A stretch of DNA of 64,000 nt from Conchiformibius steedae (lineage in GTDB: Bacteria; Pseudomonadota; Gammaproteobacteria; Burkholderiales; Neisseriaceae): NCBI RefSeq assembly GCF_014054725.1, contig NZ_CP059563.1, positions 1,887,749 to 1,951,748 on the forward strand. The letters are read 5' to 3'. This document shows positions 1 through 11,524 of the stretch, piece by piece. The position numbers were made by a program, and so were the translations under genes. The notes below the pieces were generated by a model. It was not told the origin of the DNA. It saw nothing but the letters and a program-made list of their open reading frames with translations, and searched no databases. The stretch's first letter is position 1. Every line of letters starts with the position of its first letter.

Positions 1-38
1 GTATTTTTACCCTCATTCCAAATAATGCAATCTCAATT

Positions 39-386
39 ATGAACACGCCCGACCTTTCCGCCATCAGCCGCCAAATCGGACAAAGCATTGCCCGCCGTCG
101 CCAACAGGCAGGTTTAACGCAGGAACAAGTTGCCGAACAACTTGGCATCGGCTATGTGGCAGTGTCGCGCATGGAACGCGGTTTGGTAATGCCTACCGTT
201 GCCCGTTTATACCAATTGGCTGAAATATTAGGTTGTTCCAGCGCAGATTTATTGGACGAAAACAGTCCGCTGGCAGACGACCAAGCCCGCCGCTTGTATC
301 ATTTATTCGCCCGTTTGCACGAAAGCGACCGTAAAATGTTAGGCGATATTTTGCAAACTTTAAGCGAGCGTTTGCGTGAACCGTAA
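39..386 (+). CDS. XRE-family HTH transcriptional regulator
   Basis: A 115-residue protein that is mostly a Cro/C1-type helix-turn-helix (about residues 11-70). The motif run RQQAGLTQEQVAEQLGI followed by AVSRMERG gives the two DNA-recognition helices. The remaining roughly 40 residues are helical and could mediate dimerisation. There is no metabolite-binding or peptidase domain, so it is a minimal repressor-type regulator. The ATG at 39 fits the domain start but lacks a clear Shine-Dalgarno sequence. The gene stands alone, convergent with the TauE-like gene across a shared terminator, so the target genes cannot be inferred. Certain as an XRE protein; its role is unknown. Confidence 0.85.
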   Translation: MNTPDLSAISRQIGQSIARRRQQAGLTQEQVAEQLGIGYVAVSRMERGLVMPTVARLYQLAEILGCSSADLLDENSPLADDQARRLYHLFARLHESDRKMLGDILQTLSERLREP

Positions 387-391
387 AAAAC

Positions 392-428
392 CTGCTTGAA
401 ACACAATCAGTTTCAAGCAGATTTTTTA
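392..428. terminator. Bidirectional rho-independent terminator
   Basis: An 11-bp perfect stem (392-402 with 410-420) with a 7-nt loop is followed by a T-rich run on the plus strand and preceded by an A-run. It can therefore end both the XRE gene and the convergent gene at 436-1113. Confidence 0.85.
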
Positions 429-435
429 TTTTTAA

Positions 436-1112
436 TTAAAATAACCGATAGAAAATATGCACCAACTGCCAAACCGCCGCCGCCGACACCATCAGCCCCG
501 CCGCCAAACGCACCGCACGTTTTTGTAAAAAACCGCGCAATTGCGCCGCAAAAATCCCCGCTGCCAATAAATTCGGCAGCGTGCCCAGCCCAAACGCCAG
601 CAAATACGCCCCGCCCTGCACCGCCGAACCACTGCCTAAAGCATATAAAGCCGCGTTGTACACCAAACCGCAGGGCAGCCAGCCCCACAGCATCCCCACC
701 GCCACACAACTTGTTGCCGAGCGAATCGGCAGTAAACGGTTTAACACAGGGTTGAGCCGCTGCCAAACGGGTTTGCCGATGTGTTCCACCAGCGCGGCGG
801 CGCGGGACAAACCCGCCAAATACAGCCCCGTCAGCAGCAGCAACACATTGGCAAACAACAATAAAACCGTTTGTATGCTGCGGGTGTGGTCCAACAGCCC
901 GCCCGCTTGCGATAATGCGCCCATCAATGCGCCAATCAGCACATAGCTGGCGATTCTGCCAAGATTTAACAGCACAATCAGGCGGATACGCCCCACATTG
1001 GGCGGCAGTTGCAGGGCAAATGCGCTGCTTAATCCGCCACACATGCCCACGCAGTGCGTTCCGCCCAAAAAGCCCAATATAAACAAAGTAATCAGGCTGG
1101 TTTCATGCACCA

Positions 1113-1113
<1 letters not shown>
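436..1113 (-). CDS. TauE/SafE (UreH/DsbD-2-like) integral membrane protein
   Basis: A 225-residue, very hydrophobic protein with about six membrane segments. Near the N-terminus is GGTHCVGMCGG, the Cys/His motif typical of the DsbD_2/UreH-like branch of the sulfite-exporter (TauE/SafE) superfamily. A second half repeats the pattern around MLWGWLPCGLVYNAAL. Relatives are often found near cbb3 oxidase maturation genes and are thought to move metal or reducing equivalents across the inner membrane; this is family knowledge and is not shown here. Its ATG overlaps the trxB stop by one base (TAATG), so it is translationally coupled to thioredoxin reductase. That fits a thiol-redox or metal-delivery role. 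Confidence 0.7.
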
Positions 1114-3013
<1,900 letters not shown>

Positions 3014-3183
3014 TAAGTCTGTCCTTTTGGTGGTGTGTGTTGAAAAACGTCCGCCAACACAGACGGACACCCCGATTATCGCAAAAAAAACGGCGAATTC
3101 AAGTGTTGAAACCGTAAAAACTGTGCAAATTCCGTCTGCCACTTGTACAATCGCCGCTTTGTATGCTTTTGCGGAGCGGAAAA

Positions 3184-3924
3184 ATGCTGCTGATGCGTAA
3201 TTTGCTTTATTGGCTGATTTTGTCGGTAAGCGCGATTTTAATGTTTTTATGTGTGATACCCGCCATGCTGTTTCGGCAAGGTCCGAATAAGGTAGGACGG
3301 GCATGGGCGCGGCTGCTGCTGTGGTGTTTGAAAAACATTATCGGGCTGAAATATGAAGTACAAGGACAGGAACATATTCCGTCTGCGCCCGCCATCATTT
3401 GCGCCAAACACCAAAGCGGTTGGGAAACTTTAGCATTACAGGAAATTTTTCCGCTGCAAATTTATGTTGCCAAAAAAGAATTGTTTAAAATTCCGTTTTT
3501 CGGCTGGGGCTTAAAGTTGGCAAAAACCATTGGCATTGACCGCAAAGCGGGGGCAAAAGCCACCCAGCAACTGATGCAGCAGGGTTTGGCACGCAAAAAC
3601 GAAGGCTTTTGGATTACCATTTTTCCCGAAGGCACACGGGTAAAAGCAGGCACGCGCGGCAAATACAAATTGGGCGCGGCGCGTATGGCAAAATTATTTG
3701 AAATGGATTTGGTGCCTGTGGCGCACAACAGCGGCGAATATTGGCCACGCAATTCGTTTCTAAAATACCCTGGAACGGTGCAAGTGGTGATTGGCGAACC
3801 CGTGCGCCACAGCAGCGGCGATGAAGTGGCATTGATGGCACGTTGCGAAGAATGGATTGAGGCGCAGCAGGAACAAATTAGCGGTGTGGGTCCCTGTTTT
3901 GACGCTTCCTTAAAAGCACCATAG
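3184..3924 (+). CDS. PlsC-family 1-acylglycerol-3-phosphate acyltransferase
   Basis: Transfers an acyl chain to lysophosphatidic acid in phospholipid synthesis at the inner membrane. It has an N-terminal membrane anchor ([20 protein letters not shown]). The acyltransferase motif I appears as [10 protein letters not shown], an H-x4-E form of the usual H-x4-D. Motif III is FPEGTRV and motif IV begins [11 protein letters not shown]. The start at 3184 has GGAG 7 nt upstream; a non-ATG frame start 21 nt earlier is not needed. The protein has 246 residues. It is divergent from htpX and directly upstream of murA with no terminator between, though murA has its own -10. Confidence 0.9.
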   Translation: MLLMRNLLYWLILSVSAILMFLCVIPAMLFRQGPNKVGRAWARLLLWCLKNIIGLKYEVQGQEHIPSAPAIICAKHQSGWETLALQEIFPLQIYVAKKELFKIPFFGWGLKLAKTIGIDRKAGAKATQQLMQQGLARKNEGFWITIFPEGTRVKAGTRGKYKLGAARMAKLFEMDLVPVAHNSGEYWPRNSFLKYPGTVQVVIGEPVRHSSGDEVALMARCEEWIEAQQEQISGVGPCFDASLKAP

Positions 3925-3944
3925 GAAAAACTGGGCGGATTCAC

Positions 3945-3950
3945 TATAAT
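3945..3950 (+). promoter_or_regulatory. -10 box for murA
   Basis: A perfect TATAAT lies 38 nt before the murA start, just after the acyltransferase stop. No good -35 is visible at 16-18 nt spacing, so this is a moderate call. Confidence 0.5.
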
Positions 3951-3988
3951 TCTATCCGTCTTTTCCCGTTTACCCGAAAGTCCTGATT

Positions 3989-5242
3989 ATGGAAAAACTG
4001 AAAATTACCGGCAACGGCGCATTGTATGGCGATATTACCGTGTCGGGCGCAAAAAACGCTGCCCTGCCACTGATGTGCGCGGGCTTGCTGACCGCCGACA
4101 CCCTGCGTCTGCACAATGTGCCAATGCTTGCCGATGTCAAAACCACCCACAAGCTGCTGGAAGGCATGGGCGCAACCGTTACCACAGACGGCATCAGCAG
4201 CTTTGATATCAACGGTGGCACCATCAACAATACCTGCGCCCCTTACGAATTGGTACGCACCATGCGTGCCTCTATTTTGGTATTGGGTCCTACTTTGGCG
4301 CGTTTTGGCGAAGCACAAGTGAGTTTACCGGGCGGTTGTGCGATTGGCGCACGCCCTGTTGAGCAGCATTTGAAGGGCTTGGAAGCCTTGGGCGCAACCA
4401 TTACGCAGGAACACGGTTATGTTAAAGCCACAGGCAAGCTGAAAGGGGCGCGGGTGGTGATGGACATGGTTACTGTGGGCGGTACGGAAAACCTGTTGAT
4501 GGCAGCGACTTTGGCGGAAGGCACAACCATTTTGGAAAACTGCGCGGTAGAGCCTGAAGTGGTTGACTTGGCGGAATGTTTGGTGAAAATGGGCGCAAAA
4601 ATCCAAGGCATCGGCACGTCCACCATGACCATTGAAGGCGTGAGCGAGCTGCACGGCTGCGAACACAGCGTTGTTCCCGACCGTATTGAAGCGGGGACGT
4701 TTTTGTGCGCGGTGGCGATGACAGGCGGAAAAGTGACCCTACACCACGCCGCGCCGCACACCATGGAAGCCGTTTTGGACAAGCTGCGCGAAGCAGGTGC
4801 CAATCTGCACACCGAAGCCGACCGCATCACCATTGAAATGACGCGCCGTCCCAAAGCCGTTAATCTGCGTACCGTTCCGCACCCCGGCTTTCCCACCGAT
4901 ATGCAGGCGCAGTTTGTCGCGCTGAACGCCGTGGCAGCAGGCAGCAGCAAAGTGGTGGAAACCATTTTTGAAAACCGCTTTATGCACGTTCCCGAACTGA
5001 GCCGCATGGGCGCAGATATTTCCGCTGAAGGCAATACTGCCGTGATTAACGGCGTGGAAAAACTGTCGGGCGCAACCGTGATGGCAACCGATTTACGCGC
5101 TTCTGCCAGCCTGATTATCGCGGGCTTGGTGGCGGAAGGCGAAACCATTGTGGAACAAATTTACCATTTGGACCGCGGCTACGAACACATCGAGAAAAAA
5201 CTCGGCGGCGTGGGCGCGAAAATTGAACGCATCAGCGAATAA
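3989..5242 (+). CDS. murA: UDP-N-acetylglucosamine 1-carboxyvinyltransferase
   Basis: First committed step of peptidoglycan synthesis: it adds enolpyruvate from PEP to UDP-GlcNAc in the cytoplasm. The 417-residue length is standard. The N-terminal [15 protein letters not shown], the flexible loop [15 protein letters not shown] with the PEP-binding (fosfomycin-target) cysteine, and the C-terminal [15 protein letters not shown] are all present. The second half of the inside-out barrel includes [11 protein letters not shown]. It is followed after 11 nt by the FKBP gene, probably in the same transcript. Confidence 0.97.
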   Translation: MEKLKITGNGALYGDITVSGAKNAALPLMCAGLLTADTLRLHNVPMLADVKTTHKLLEGMGATVTTDGISSFDINGGTINNTCAPYELVRTMRASILVLGPTLARFGEAQVSLPGGCAIGARPVEQHLKGLEALGATITQEHGYVKATGKLKGARVVMDMVTVGGTENLLMAATLAEGTTILENCAVEPEVVDLAECLVKMGAKIQGIGTSTMTIEGVSELHGCEHSVVPDRIEAGTFLCAVAMTGGKVTLHHAAPHTMEAVLDKLREAGANLHTEADRITIEMTRRPKAVNLRTVPHPGFPTDMQAQFVALNAVAAGSSKVVETIFENRFMHVPELSRMGADISAEGNTAVINGVEKLSGATVMATDLRASASLIIAGLVAEGETIVEQIYHLDRGYEHIEKKLGGVGAKIERISE

Positions 5243-5253
5243 GGTGATTGATT

Positions 5254-5580
5254 ATGAGTTTGATTATTGAAGATTTAAGCCTTGGCGACGGCGCGGAAGC
5301 CGTAAAAGGCAAAGACATTACCGTGCATTACACGGGCTGGCTGACAGACGGCACAAAATTTGATTCCAGTCTTGACCGCCGCCAACCGCTCACCATTACT
5401 TTGGGCGTGGGACAAGTGATTAAGGGCTGGGACGAAGGCTTTGCGGGCATGAAAGTGGGCGGTAAACGCAAGCTGACCATTCCCCCCGAAATGGGCTACG
5501 GCGCACGCGGCGCAGGTGGGGTGATTCCTCCCAATGCCACTTTGGTGTTTGAAGTGGAACTGTTAAAAGTAGCCGACTAA
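5254..5580 (+). CDS. FKBP-type peptidyl-prolyl cis-trans isomerase
   Basis: A 108-residue single-domain FKBP with no signal peptide, so cytoplasmic. The fold is covered from [16 protein letters not shown] through [19 protein letters not shown] to [16 protein letters not shown], and the usual active-site aromatic and aspartate positions (Y, F, D, W, Y) are present. The ATG at 5254 has an AAGGTG box 7 nt upstream; a TTG six nt earlier is less likely. It sits 11 nt after murA and ends in a strong terminator. It probably assists folding of cytoplasmic proteins; its substrate is unknown. Confidence 0.95.
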   Translation: MSLIIEDLSLGDGAEAVKGKDITVHYTGWLTDGTKFDSSLDRRQPLTITLGVGQVIKGWDEGFAGMKVGGKRKLTIPPEMGYGARGAGGVIPPNATLVFEVELLKVAD

Positions 5581-5584
5581 ACTC

Positions 5585-5626
5585 AAAACAACGTGTTTTC
5601 CAAGCAGAAAACACGTTGTTTTTTTA
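5585..5626. terminator. Bidirectional terminator between FKBP and a lipoprotein gene
   Basis: A long stem (5585-5600 with 5607-5622) has a 6-nt loop, a run of T on the plus strand and A residues on the other side. It ends the murA-FKBP unit and the convergent trpC-lipoprotein unit. Confidence 0.9.
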
Positions 5627-5630
5627 TATT

Positions 5631-6131
5631 TTATTCACAACCCAAATTACGTGCCACCGCATCAAAGCTGCGGTTGAGTGCCAAACACGATTCTTCATCG
5701 GGCTGTTCGTGCGCCAATTCTTCTTGTGCTTCACGGCTCATGTCCACCAGTGCATCGCCGTTATCGGTACGTGAAAAACACTGTTCAGCACGGCGGAAAT
5801 AACGCTCGCAAGCCGGTGCTAAAGCGGGCAACATCAGGGCATCGCTGCTGCGCGGCACGGAAGCCTGCGCCGCTACCGCCGCCGATGCCGCCAAAATATC
5901 CGATGCGCTCAACTGCTCCATCGCCTGACGGCTGCTGGACAAAATATCCTGTTCCTGCGGACTGTTGAGAATTTGTGTGGCAATCGGCGACGACGCCGCT
6001 GCTGAAGCAAAATCCGTGTCTGCCAACGTGGTTTTCACCACTGAAGCGGCTTGTTGTTGCCCGTCTGTTTCCGCAGAGCAGCCCGCCAACAAACCCACCG
6101 CCAGCGGAAAAACCAGTTTTATCTGTTTCAT
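5631..6131 (-). CDS. Small lipoprotein, function unknown
   Basis: A 166-residue protein with a lipoprotein signal peptide: MKQIKL, then a hydrophobic core ending in LLAGC with the lipidated cysteine at residue 18. Beyond that it is Ala/Ser-rich and helical. Four further cysteines in the C-terminal third (ACERYFRRAEQC, SCLALNRS, NLGCE) suggest two disulfides and a periplasmic or outer-membrane location. I do not recognise a named family. The ATG at 6131 has an AAGGGA box with suitable spacing. It follows trpC by 29 nt on the same strand, so it is probably co-transcribed, though the functional link is obscure. Confidence 0.75.
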   Translation of the reverse strand: MKQIKLVFPLAVGLLAGCSAETDGQQQAASVVKTTLADTDFASAAASSPIATQILNSPQEQDILSSSRQAMEQLSASDILAASAAVAAQASVPRSSDALMLPALAPACERYFRRAEQCFSRTDNGDALVDMSREAQEELAHEQPDEESCLALNRSFDAVARNLGCE

Positions 6132-6160
6132 ATTATACATTCCCTTTGCAAACAAAGGGT

Positions 6161-6949
6161 TTAGTTGCCAAACAAATTCCGTACCGCCGCCTTGACATCA
6201 GGCTGGCGCATCAGGGTTTCGCCCACCAAAAAGGTTTGCACACCGTAACTTTGCATCATCGCCACATCATCGGGCGTGGCAATACCGCTTTCCGTCACCA
6301 CCACTTGCCCCTGCAAATAGGGCAGCAGCTTAATGGTTTGCTGCAAATCCACTTCAAAAGTACGCAAATTGCGGTTATTCACCCCACGCAAGGGCGTGTT
6401 CAGCACCGCGCAACGCTCGGCTTCGGCTTCATCGTGCAATTCCAACAGCACCGCCATGCCCAAATCGTGCGCCTGCTGTTCCAAACGGCGCAGCGTGGGC
6501 GTGTCTAAAGCAGCAGCAATCAGCAACACGGCATCCGCGCCCCATGCCCGCGCCTGAAAAAGCTGATATTCGTCAATGATAAAATCTTTGCGCAGCACTG
6601 GTAAGGCAACCGCTGCCCGCGCCTGCTGCAAATATTCGGGCGCACCTTGAAAATACGGCGTATCGGTCAGTACCGACAAACAGGTTGCGCCGCCAGCTTC
6701 ATAATCGCGGGCGTGCTGTTCAGGATTAAAGTTTTCCCGAATCAATCCTTTAGATGGGCTGGCTTTTTTGATTTCGGCAATCAGCGCGGCATTGCCTACT
6801 GCGTGTTTGGCGCGTAAAGCACCGATAAAATCGCGTGGCGGCGGCGCGGTTTCGGCTTGGCGGCGCAGCACATCGGGGGCAATCAGGGTTTTGGCAGCCG
6901 CCACTTCTGCGGCTTTGGTGGCAAGAATTTTTTGTAAAATATCAGACAT
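6161..6949 (-). CDS. trpC: Indole-3-glycerol phosphate synthase
   Basis: Cyclises CdRP to indole-3-glycerol phosphate in tryptophan synthesis. The 262-residue TIM barrel carries the family motifs [12 protein letters not shown] (catalytic lysine loop), [21 protein letters not shown] (second catalytic lysine), [13 protein letters not shown] and [10 protein letters not shown]. It is monofunctional, with no fused trpF. No other trp gene is adjacent, so the tryptophan genes are dispersed in this genome. It is transcribed ahead of the small lipoprotein gene. Confidence 0.96.
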   Translation of the reverse strand: MSDILQKILATKAAEVAAAKTLIAPDVLRRQAETAPPPRDFIGALRAKHAVGNAALIAEIKKASPSKGLIRENFNPEQHARDYEAGGATCLSVLTDTPYFQGAPEYLQQARAAVALPVLRKDFIIDEYQLFQARAWGADAVLLIAAALDTPTLRRLEQQAHDLGMAVLLELHDEAEAERCAVLNTPLRGVNNRNLRTFEVDLQQTIKLLPYLQGQVVVTESGIATPDDVAMMQSYGVQTFLVGETLMRQPDVKAAVRNLFGN

Positions 6950-6972
6950 AGGGTTTCAGCAAGCCGTTTAAA

Positions 6973-7007
6973 AAGAAAGCTGCCTGAAAGATTGCTTCAG
7001 GCAGCCT
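6973..7007 (-). terminator. ftsZ terminator made from an inverted DNA-uptake word
   Basis: A 10-bp stem (6979-6988 with 6996-7005) is followed by a T-rich stretch on the minus strand. The minus strand of 6996-7007 reads exactly AGGCTGCCTGAA, the Simonsiella-type DNA uptake sequence. The plus strand opposite reads the same word with one mismatch. Such paired uptake words acting as terminators are typical of Neisseriaceae. Confidence 0.85.
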
Positions 7008-7023
7008 GTACACCAAGCGCTGC

Positions 7024-8244
7024 TTAGTCGCCTTGACGGCGCAACATGGCGGGAATTTCAAAGTCGTCCAATACCGATTGGCTGGAAAAATCGGCAGCCA
7101 CCAGATTGACGCTGCGGGTATTGCGCCCCGAACGAATCACGCCTTCCATACCGGGCAGCATATCGGCAACATTATTGCCCGCCACCGAACCACGCTCGCG
7201 GTTGCTGCCACCGCCATTACCGCGCAAACCGCCGCCGCCGCGATGGGTCAAAACATCGCTGCTGCGCTCGGAATTTTCGCGCAAACCTGTGGCAATAATG
7301 GTCACACGAATGGCATCTTCGGGCATATTCATGTCTTCCGCCGTACCGAATTTGAGTTCGGCATCGGGCGAGGCATATTCGCCCACCACTGACATAATTT
7401 CTTGATATTCGTCCAAAATCAGACAGTCGGGCGCGGTGGTAATGTTTACCAGCACCCCCTTTGCACCGCTTAGGCTGATGTCGTCCAACAAAGGGCTGGA
7501 AATCGCCTGCTCTACCGCAATGCGGGCGCGGTCCGAGCCTTTGGATTCGCCGATACCCATCATTGCCATGCCGATGATGCTCATCATGTTTTTCACATCG
7601 GCAAAGTCCAAATTGATAAAGCCAGGACAGGTTACGATTTCGGAAATACCCGCCACGCCGTTACGCAGCACATTGTTGGCGGCGCGGAAGGCTTCGCGCA
7701 CGGTTGTGCCTTTACCCAATGCTGCCAACAACTTATCATTCGGCACGACAATCAGCGAATCCACATGGTTTTTCAGCTGCTCAATGCCTTGTTGCGCCAC
7801 CACGCCGCGTTTGCCTTCGTGTTTAAACGGACGGGTAACCACGGCAACAGTCAAAATGCCCAATTCTTTGGCGATTTCGGCAATCACGGGGGCTGCGCCC
7901 GTACCCGTTCCGCCGCCCATACCAGTGGTAATAAACAGCATATCCGCGCCGCTGATGGCTTTTACAATCGCTTCGCGGTCTTCCATCGCCGCCGCACGAC
8001 CCACTTCGGGATTCGCGCCCGCACCCAAACCGCGTGTCAGGCTGGCACCCAATTGGATTTTGTTCGGCGCCATATTGTCCATTAAAGACTGCGCGTCGGT
8101 GTTGGCACTGATGTATTCTACACCCTGAATCGGGTTTTCAATCATATTGTTAATTGCATTACAGCCACCGCCGCCCACGCCGATTACTTTGATGACTGCC
8201 GGGCCGGTGGGGGCTTCGACAAAGTTATAAATCGGTTTTTCCAT
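7024..8244 (-). CDS. ftsZ: Cell division protein FtsZ
   Basis: Tubulin-like GTPase that forms the cytokinetic ring. The GTP-binding signature [10 protein letters not shown], the N-terminal [14 protein letters not shown] and the T7-loop region [11 protein letters not shown] are intact. A Gly/Arg/Ser-rich linker (about residues 320-390) leads to the conserved C-terminal peptide [14 protein letters not shown], which recruits FtsA/ZipA. Length 406 residues. A GAGGAG box precedes the ATG. It is last in a murC-ddl-ftsQ-ftsA-ftsZ unit, separated from ftsA by 149 nt that probably hold an extra promoter. Confidence 0.98.
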   Translation of the reverse strand: MEKPIYNFVEAPTGPAVIKVIGVGGGGCNAINNMIENPIQGVEYISANTDAQSLMDNMAPNKIQLGASLTRGLGAGANPEVGRAAAMEDREAIVKAISGADMLFITTGMGGGTGTGAAPVIAEIAKELGILTVAVVTRPFKHEGKRGVVAQQGIEQLKNHVDSLIVVPNDKLLAALGKGTTVREAFRAANNVLRNGVAGISEIVTCPGFINLDFADVKNMMSIIGMAMMGIGESKGSDRARIAVEQAISSPLLDDISLSGAKGVLVNITTAPDCLILDEYQEIMSVVGEYASPDAELKFGTAEDMNMPEDAIRVTIIATGLRENSERSSDVLTHRGGGGLRGNGGGSNRERGSVAGNNVADMLPGMEGVIRSGRNTRSVNLVAADFSSQSVLDDFEIPAMLRRQGD

Positions 8245-8393
8245 TTCAGTAAAAACTCCTCATACCCTCGGCGGGGCATGTCAAGACAAATTTAAAAATA
8301 TTGGTTAATTATAAAGAAATCTCATCGCGTTGGCAAAAAGACTTCTTTACAACCCTCACACGCAGCGGCGTTTACAACACTTGTGCGCCGCTT

Positions 8394-9728
8394 TTACAAG
8401 GTGCGGTTAATCCATTCTTTGATGCGGGCAAACAGGCTGGGCTGCGGCGGCTGCTCGTAACGGTTTTGCTGGTAACGGACGGTTTCGGGCGGCTCGGGGT
8501 CAAACAACGGGTCGGACGCAACAGGCTTGGGCGCGGGAATGGGCTTGCGGGTAGAAACCACGGAACGTCCGCGCGGATTGCGCTCGTGCTGTTCTTTGGC
8601 GGCCTGCAGCAAACCGATTACGGTGGAATAACGCGGGTTGCGGACACGCTCGGACAAACCAGGCATTTCGGGGGGTACGCCGATACGCACAGGCAGATTG
8701 AACACGTCTTCTGCCAATTCCACCATACCGCGCAACAGCGATGCACCGCCGGTTAATACGATGCCCGAAGTCAAAACTTCTTCGGGGAAACCGGAACGGC
8801 GCAACTCGTTCAGCGTCAGTTCCAAAATTTCTTCCACACGCGGCTGAATCACACTTGCCAATACGCGGCGCGAAATCTGGCGCGAACGGCGGTCGCCCAC
8901 GCTGGGCACTTCCACCATATCGTCCAAACCTTCAATATTTGCCAACGCCACACCATAATGCACTTTAATGTATTCGGCAGAGCTGGACGGGGTACGCAGC
9001 GCGTGTGCCAAATCGCGGGTAATCAAATCGCCCGCCACGGGAATCACCGCGGTATGACGAATTGCACCATTAGTGTAAACGGCAATATCGGTGGTTCCGC
9101 CGCCAATGTCCACCACGCACACGCCCAATTCTTTTTCGTCTTCGGTCAGTACCGCATCGGCACTTGCCAAGGGCTGAAGCATGATGTCGTCCACCACCAA
9201 ACCGCAACGCTGCACGCATTTCTGAATGTTTTGCATGGCGGTAACCGCACCTGTAATAATGTGCACGCGGGTATCCAAACGGATGCCGCTCATGCCGATG
9301 GGTTCGCGCACACCGGGCTGGTTGTCGATAATGTATTCCTGCACCACGGTGTGCAGGACTTGGTGGTCGGGGGGGATATTGACGGCTTTAGAGGTTTCTT
9401 TGGCGCGGTCGATGTCGGCTTGGGTCACTTCGCCGTCTTTAATCCGCACCACGCCTTGCGAATTGAGGCTGCGGATGTGGTTGCCGGCAATACCGGTAAT
9501 CAGACCGGTTACTTTACAATCGGCCATGTGTTCGGCTTCCGACATTGCCTGTTTGATGGCCTGCGACGTGGCGTCGATATTGGTAACCATGCCCGCTTTT
9601 AATCCGCGCGAAGGGGCTTGTCCGATGCCGACAATATGGATTTCATCATCGATAAGCTCGCCGATTAGGGCGATGACTTTTGATGTGCCGATATCCAACG
9701 CACTGATATATTGTTTGTTTTCAGCCAT
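8394..9728 (-). CDS. ftsA: Cell division protein FtsA
   Basis: Actin-like ATPase that tethers FtsZ to the membrane and recruits later divisome proteins. Recognisable elements are the phosphate-1 loop ALDIGTSKVIALIGE, the 1C domain region, VVDIGGGTTDIAVYTNG and the adenosine motif GIVLTGGASLLRGM. At 444 residues it is longer than the E. coli protein. The extra length is a Pro-rich linker (PIPAPKPVASDPLFDPEPPE) before the C-terminal amphipathic membrane helix LFARIKEWINRTL. It lies 15 nt after ftsQ. Confidence 0.97.
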   Translation of the reverse strand: MAENKQYISALDIGTSKVIALIGELIDDEIHIVGIGQAPSRGLKAGMVTNIDATSQAIKQAMSEAEHMADCKVTGLITGIAGNHIRSLNSQGVVRIKDGEVTQADIDRAKETSKAVNIPPDHQVLHTVVQEYIIDNQPGVREPIGMSGIRLDTRVHIITGAVTAMQNIQKCVQRCGLVVDDIMLQPLASADAVLTEDEKELGVCVVDIGGGTTDIAVYTNGAIRHTAVIPVAGDLITRDLAHALRTPSSSAEYIKVHYGVALANIEGLDDMVEVPSVGDRRSRQISRRVLASVIQPRVEEILELTLNELRRSGFPEEVLTSGIVLTGGASLLRGMVELAEDVFNLPVRIGVPPEMPGLSERVRNPRYSTVIGLLQAAKEQHERNPRGRSVVSTRKPIPAPKPVASDPLFDPEPPETVRYQQNRYEQPPQPSLFARIKEWINRTL

Positions 9729-9743
9729 TTTTATTCATCTCGG

Positions 9744-10574
9744 TTAATTGGGTAAATCATCTGAATTCGGGGCGGACGCTGCTTCTTCTTCCCCGACCCT
9801 GTCGGCAGCCAAAGCCATTTCCAGCGCTTCGGTGGCACTATTTGCGGCACGCGCACGGTTGCGGGTGGCAAACCCGTCCGGATAGCGCATATCCACATAA
9901 TCCAACTGCAGGGCTTTTTCACGCAGGGAATGCTGCCACGCATTCACAAAGCGGTTCATGCGTGTATTCACTTCCTGCTTGCCCAAACGCAGCTCGATGC
10001 CGTTGTTGAGCATCATCGACCACGATGAGCGCGGGGTATATTGTAAACGCAGAATCTGCAAACGCAAAGGCTTTAACTCATTTGAAAAACTTCTGTATTG
10101 GGTAACCATTTGCGGCTGGTCTTCGGCTGCGCCGTCAAATTCGGGCAGCGGCGCGTCAAAATCCGCCTGAAAAATCTGCCCGTCGGCGTCCACCAAACCC
10201 GCCGTATGCCCTTGGCGCACCCAACGCGCTACGGGTTCGTGTTCTTTCACGGTCAGGGTAATGGTATTGTAAGATGTGCGCTCGATTTTGACATCGCTTA
10301 CCCAAGTAAAACGCCGTGCTGTTTCTTGCGCCGCGTCCAAATCCACATAAAAAGAACTGCCGCTCAAATAGGGTTTGACGGTGTCAAACAGTTTTTGTTT
10401 GTCCACATAGCGCAGCGGCTCGCCCGCATGCACGTTGACCACATCAACAGTGGCAATATGAAAATAACTGTGGTAGCTCGCCCAGCGCAAGCCCGCGCCC
10501 AATAAAAACACGATAACCACACCGTATAATGCCCTGACAGCCCAGCTGTTCGCAGAACGTTTAGGATTTTTCAT
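9744..10574 (-). CDS. ftsQ: Cell division protein FtsQ
   Basis: Bitopic divisome protein. It has a short cytoplasmic tail, one membrane segment (LYGVVIVFLLGAGLRWA), then a POTRA domain starting FHIATVDVVNVHAGEPL and a beta domain with the FtsQ-type RLGKQEVNTRMNRFV and VDMRYPDGFATR. After about residue 240 there is an Ala/Glu-rich tail that is not part of the conserved fold. The 276-residue frame overlaps the end of ddl by 14 nt, indicating translational coupling. Confidence 0.95.
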   Translation of the reverse strand: MKNPKRSANSWAVRALYGVVIVFLLGAGLRWASYHSYFHIATVDVVNVHAGEPLRYVDKQKLFDTVKPYLSGSSFYVDLDAAQETARRFTWVSDVKIERTSYNTITLTVKEHEPVARWVRQGHTAGLVDADGQIFQADFDAPLPEFDGAAEDQPQMVTQYRSFSNELKPLRLQILRLQYTPRSSWSMMLNNGIELRLGKQEVNTRMNRFVNAWQHSLREKALQLDYVDMRYPDGFATRNRARAANSATEALEMALAADRVGEEEAASAPNSDDLPN

Positions 10575-11484
10575 AAGCGGTTTCTAAAATTTTAACACAT
10601 AAATCGGCAAAACCGATGCCCGACTGCGCGGCGGCTTTGGGAATCAGGCTGTGGTCGGTCATGCCGGGCAGGGTATTGGCTTCCAAAACGTATAATTCGC
10701 CGTTTTCTCCGCGCAAAAAATCCACACGCCCGCAATTGTTCGCCCCACCGATAGCGGCAAAGGCGCGTACCGCCAAATCGCGCATTTCGGTTTCGCGTTC
10801 GGGCGGCAAATCGGACGGGCATTGGTAAACGGTATCGTTACGCAGGTATTTGGCTTCGTAATCGTAAAATTCGGTTTGCGGAATAATCCGTACGGTGGGC
10901 ATGGGCTCGCCATTTAATACGCCGCAGGTGTATTCGCCACCCGAAACAAACTGCTCTGCCAAAATCTCGCCGTGCAGTTTTTGCCCGCGCAACTGATGGT
11001 AAACCTGCGCCAACTCGCCTGCCTGTTTCACTTTATGCACGCCCACGCTGCTGCCTTCGGCGGCGGGTTTGACAAACAAAGGCAAACCCAATTGCGCTTC
11101 TACAGCAGTAAAATCGCTGTTGTCGTGCAACACGGCAAACGGCGGCACGGGCAAGCCCAAAGCCTGCCAAATCAGTTTGCAACGGTATTTGTCCATGCCC
11201 AAGGCAGACGCCAACACGCCGCAGCCCGTGTAGGGCATACCCAATGCCTCTAACGCGCCCTGCACCGTGCCGTCTTCGCCGTAAGTGCCGTGCAACACAT
11301 TAAACGCCACAGTAAAACCTTGATTTTTCAGTTCGCTTAAATCGGTGGCAGCAGGGTCAAACAGGTGCGCGTCAATGCCTTTACTTTTTAAGGCTGCCAG
11401 CACCGCCGCGCCGCTGGACAGCGACACTTCGCGTTCGGCGGAAAAACCGCCCGCCAATACGGCTGTCTTGCCGAAATTCTGCAT
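10561..11484 (-). CDS. ddl: D-alanine--D-alanine ligase
   Basis: ATP-grasp enzyme that makes D-Ala-D-Ala for the UDP-MurNAc pentapeptide. The 307-residue DdlB type starts KTAVLAGGFSAEREVSLSSG. It has the catalytic YGEDGTVQGALEALGMPYTG, the ATP-binding KPAAEGSSVGVHKV and the magnesium site RVDFLRGENGELYVLEANTLPGMTDHS. It is 40 nt downstream of murC and overlaps ftsQ, the classical dcw order. Confidence 0.97.
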   Translation of the reverse strand: MQNFGKTAVLAGGFSAEREVSLSSGAAVLAALKSKGIDAHLFDPAATDLSELKNQGFTVAFNVLHGTYGEDGTVQGALEALGMPYTGCGVLASALGMDKYRCKLIWQALGLPVPPFAVLHDNSDFTAVEAQLGLPLFVKPAAEGSSVGVHKVKQAGELAQVYHQLRGQKLHGEILAEQFVSGGEYTCGVLNGEPMPTVRIIPQTEFYDYEAKYLRNDTVYQCPSDLPPERETEMRDLAVRAFAAIGGANNCGRVDFLRGENGELYVLEANTLPGMTDHSLIPKAAAQSGIGFADLCVKILETAYEKS

Positions 11485-11524
11485 GATTTTATCCTAACTA
11501 TTTCATCACAATATGCGTGTTTGC

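Noticed and set aside
413..1042. A 209-residue reading frame opposite and within the TauE/SafE gene region
   Set aside because: It overlaps the well-supported membrane protein in another frame and has no recognisable motif or ribosome site.
3184..3304. Longer htpX start overlapping the acyltransferase gene
   Set aside because: The extra residues do not match the family, and GTG at 3013 has a good ribosome site.
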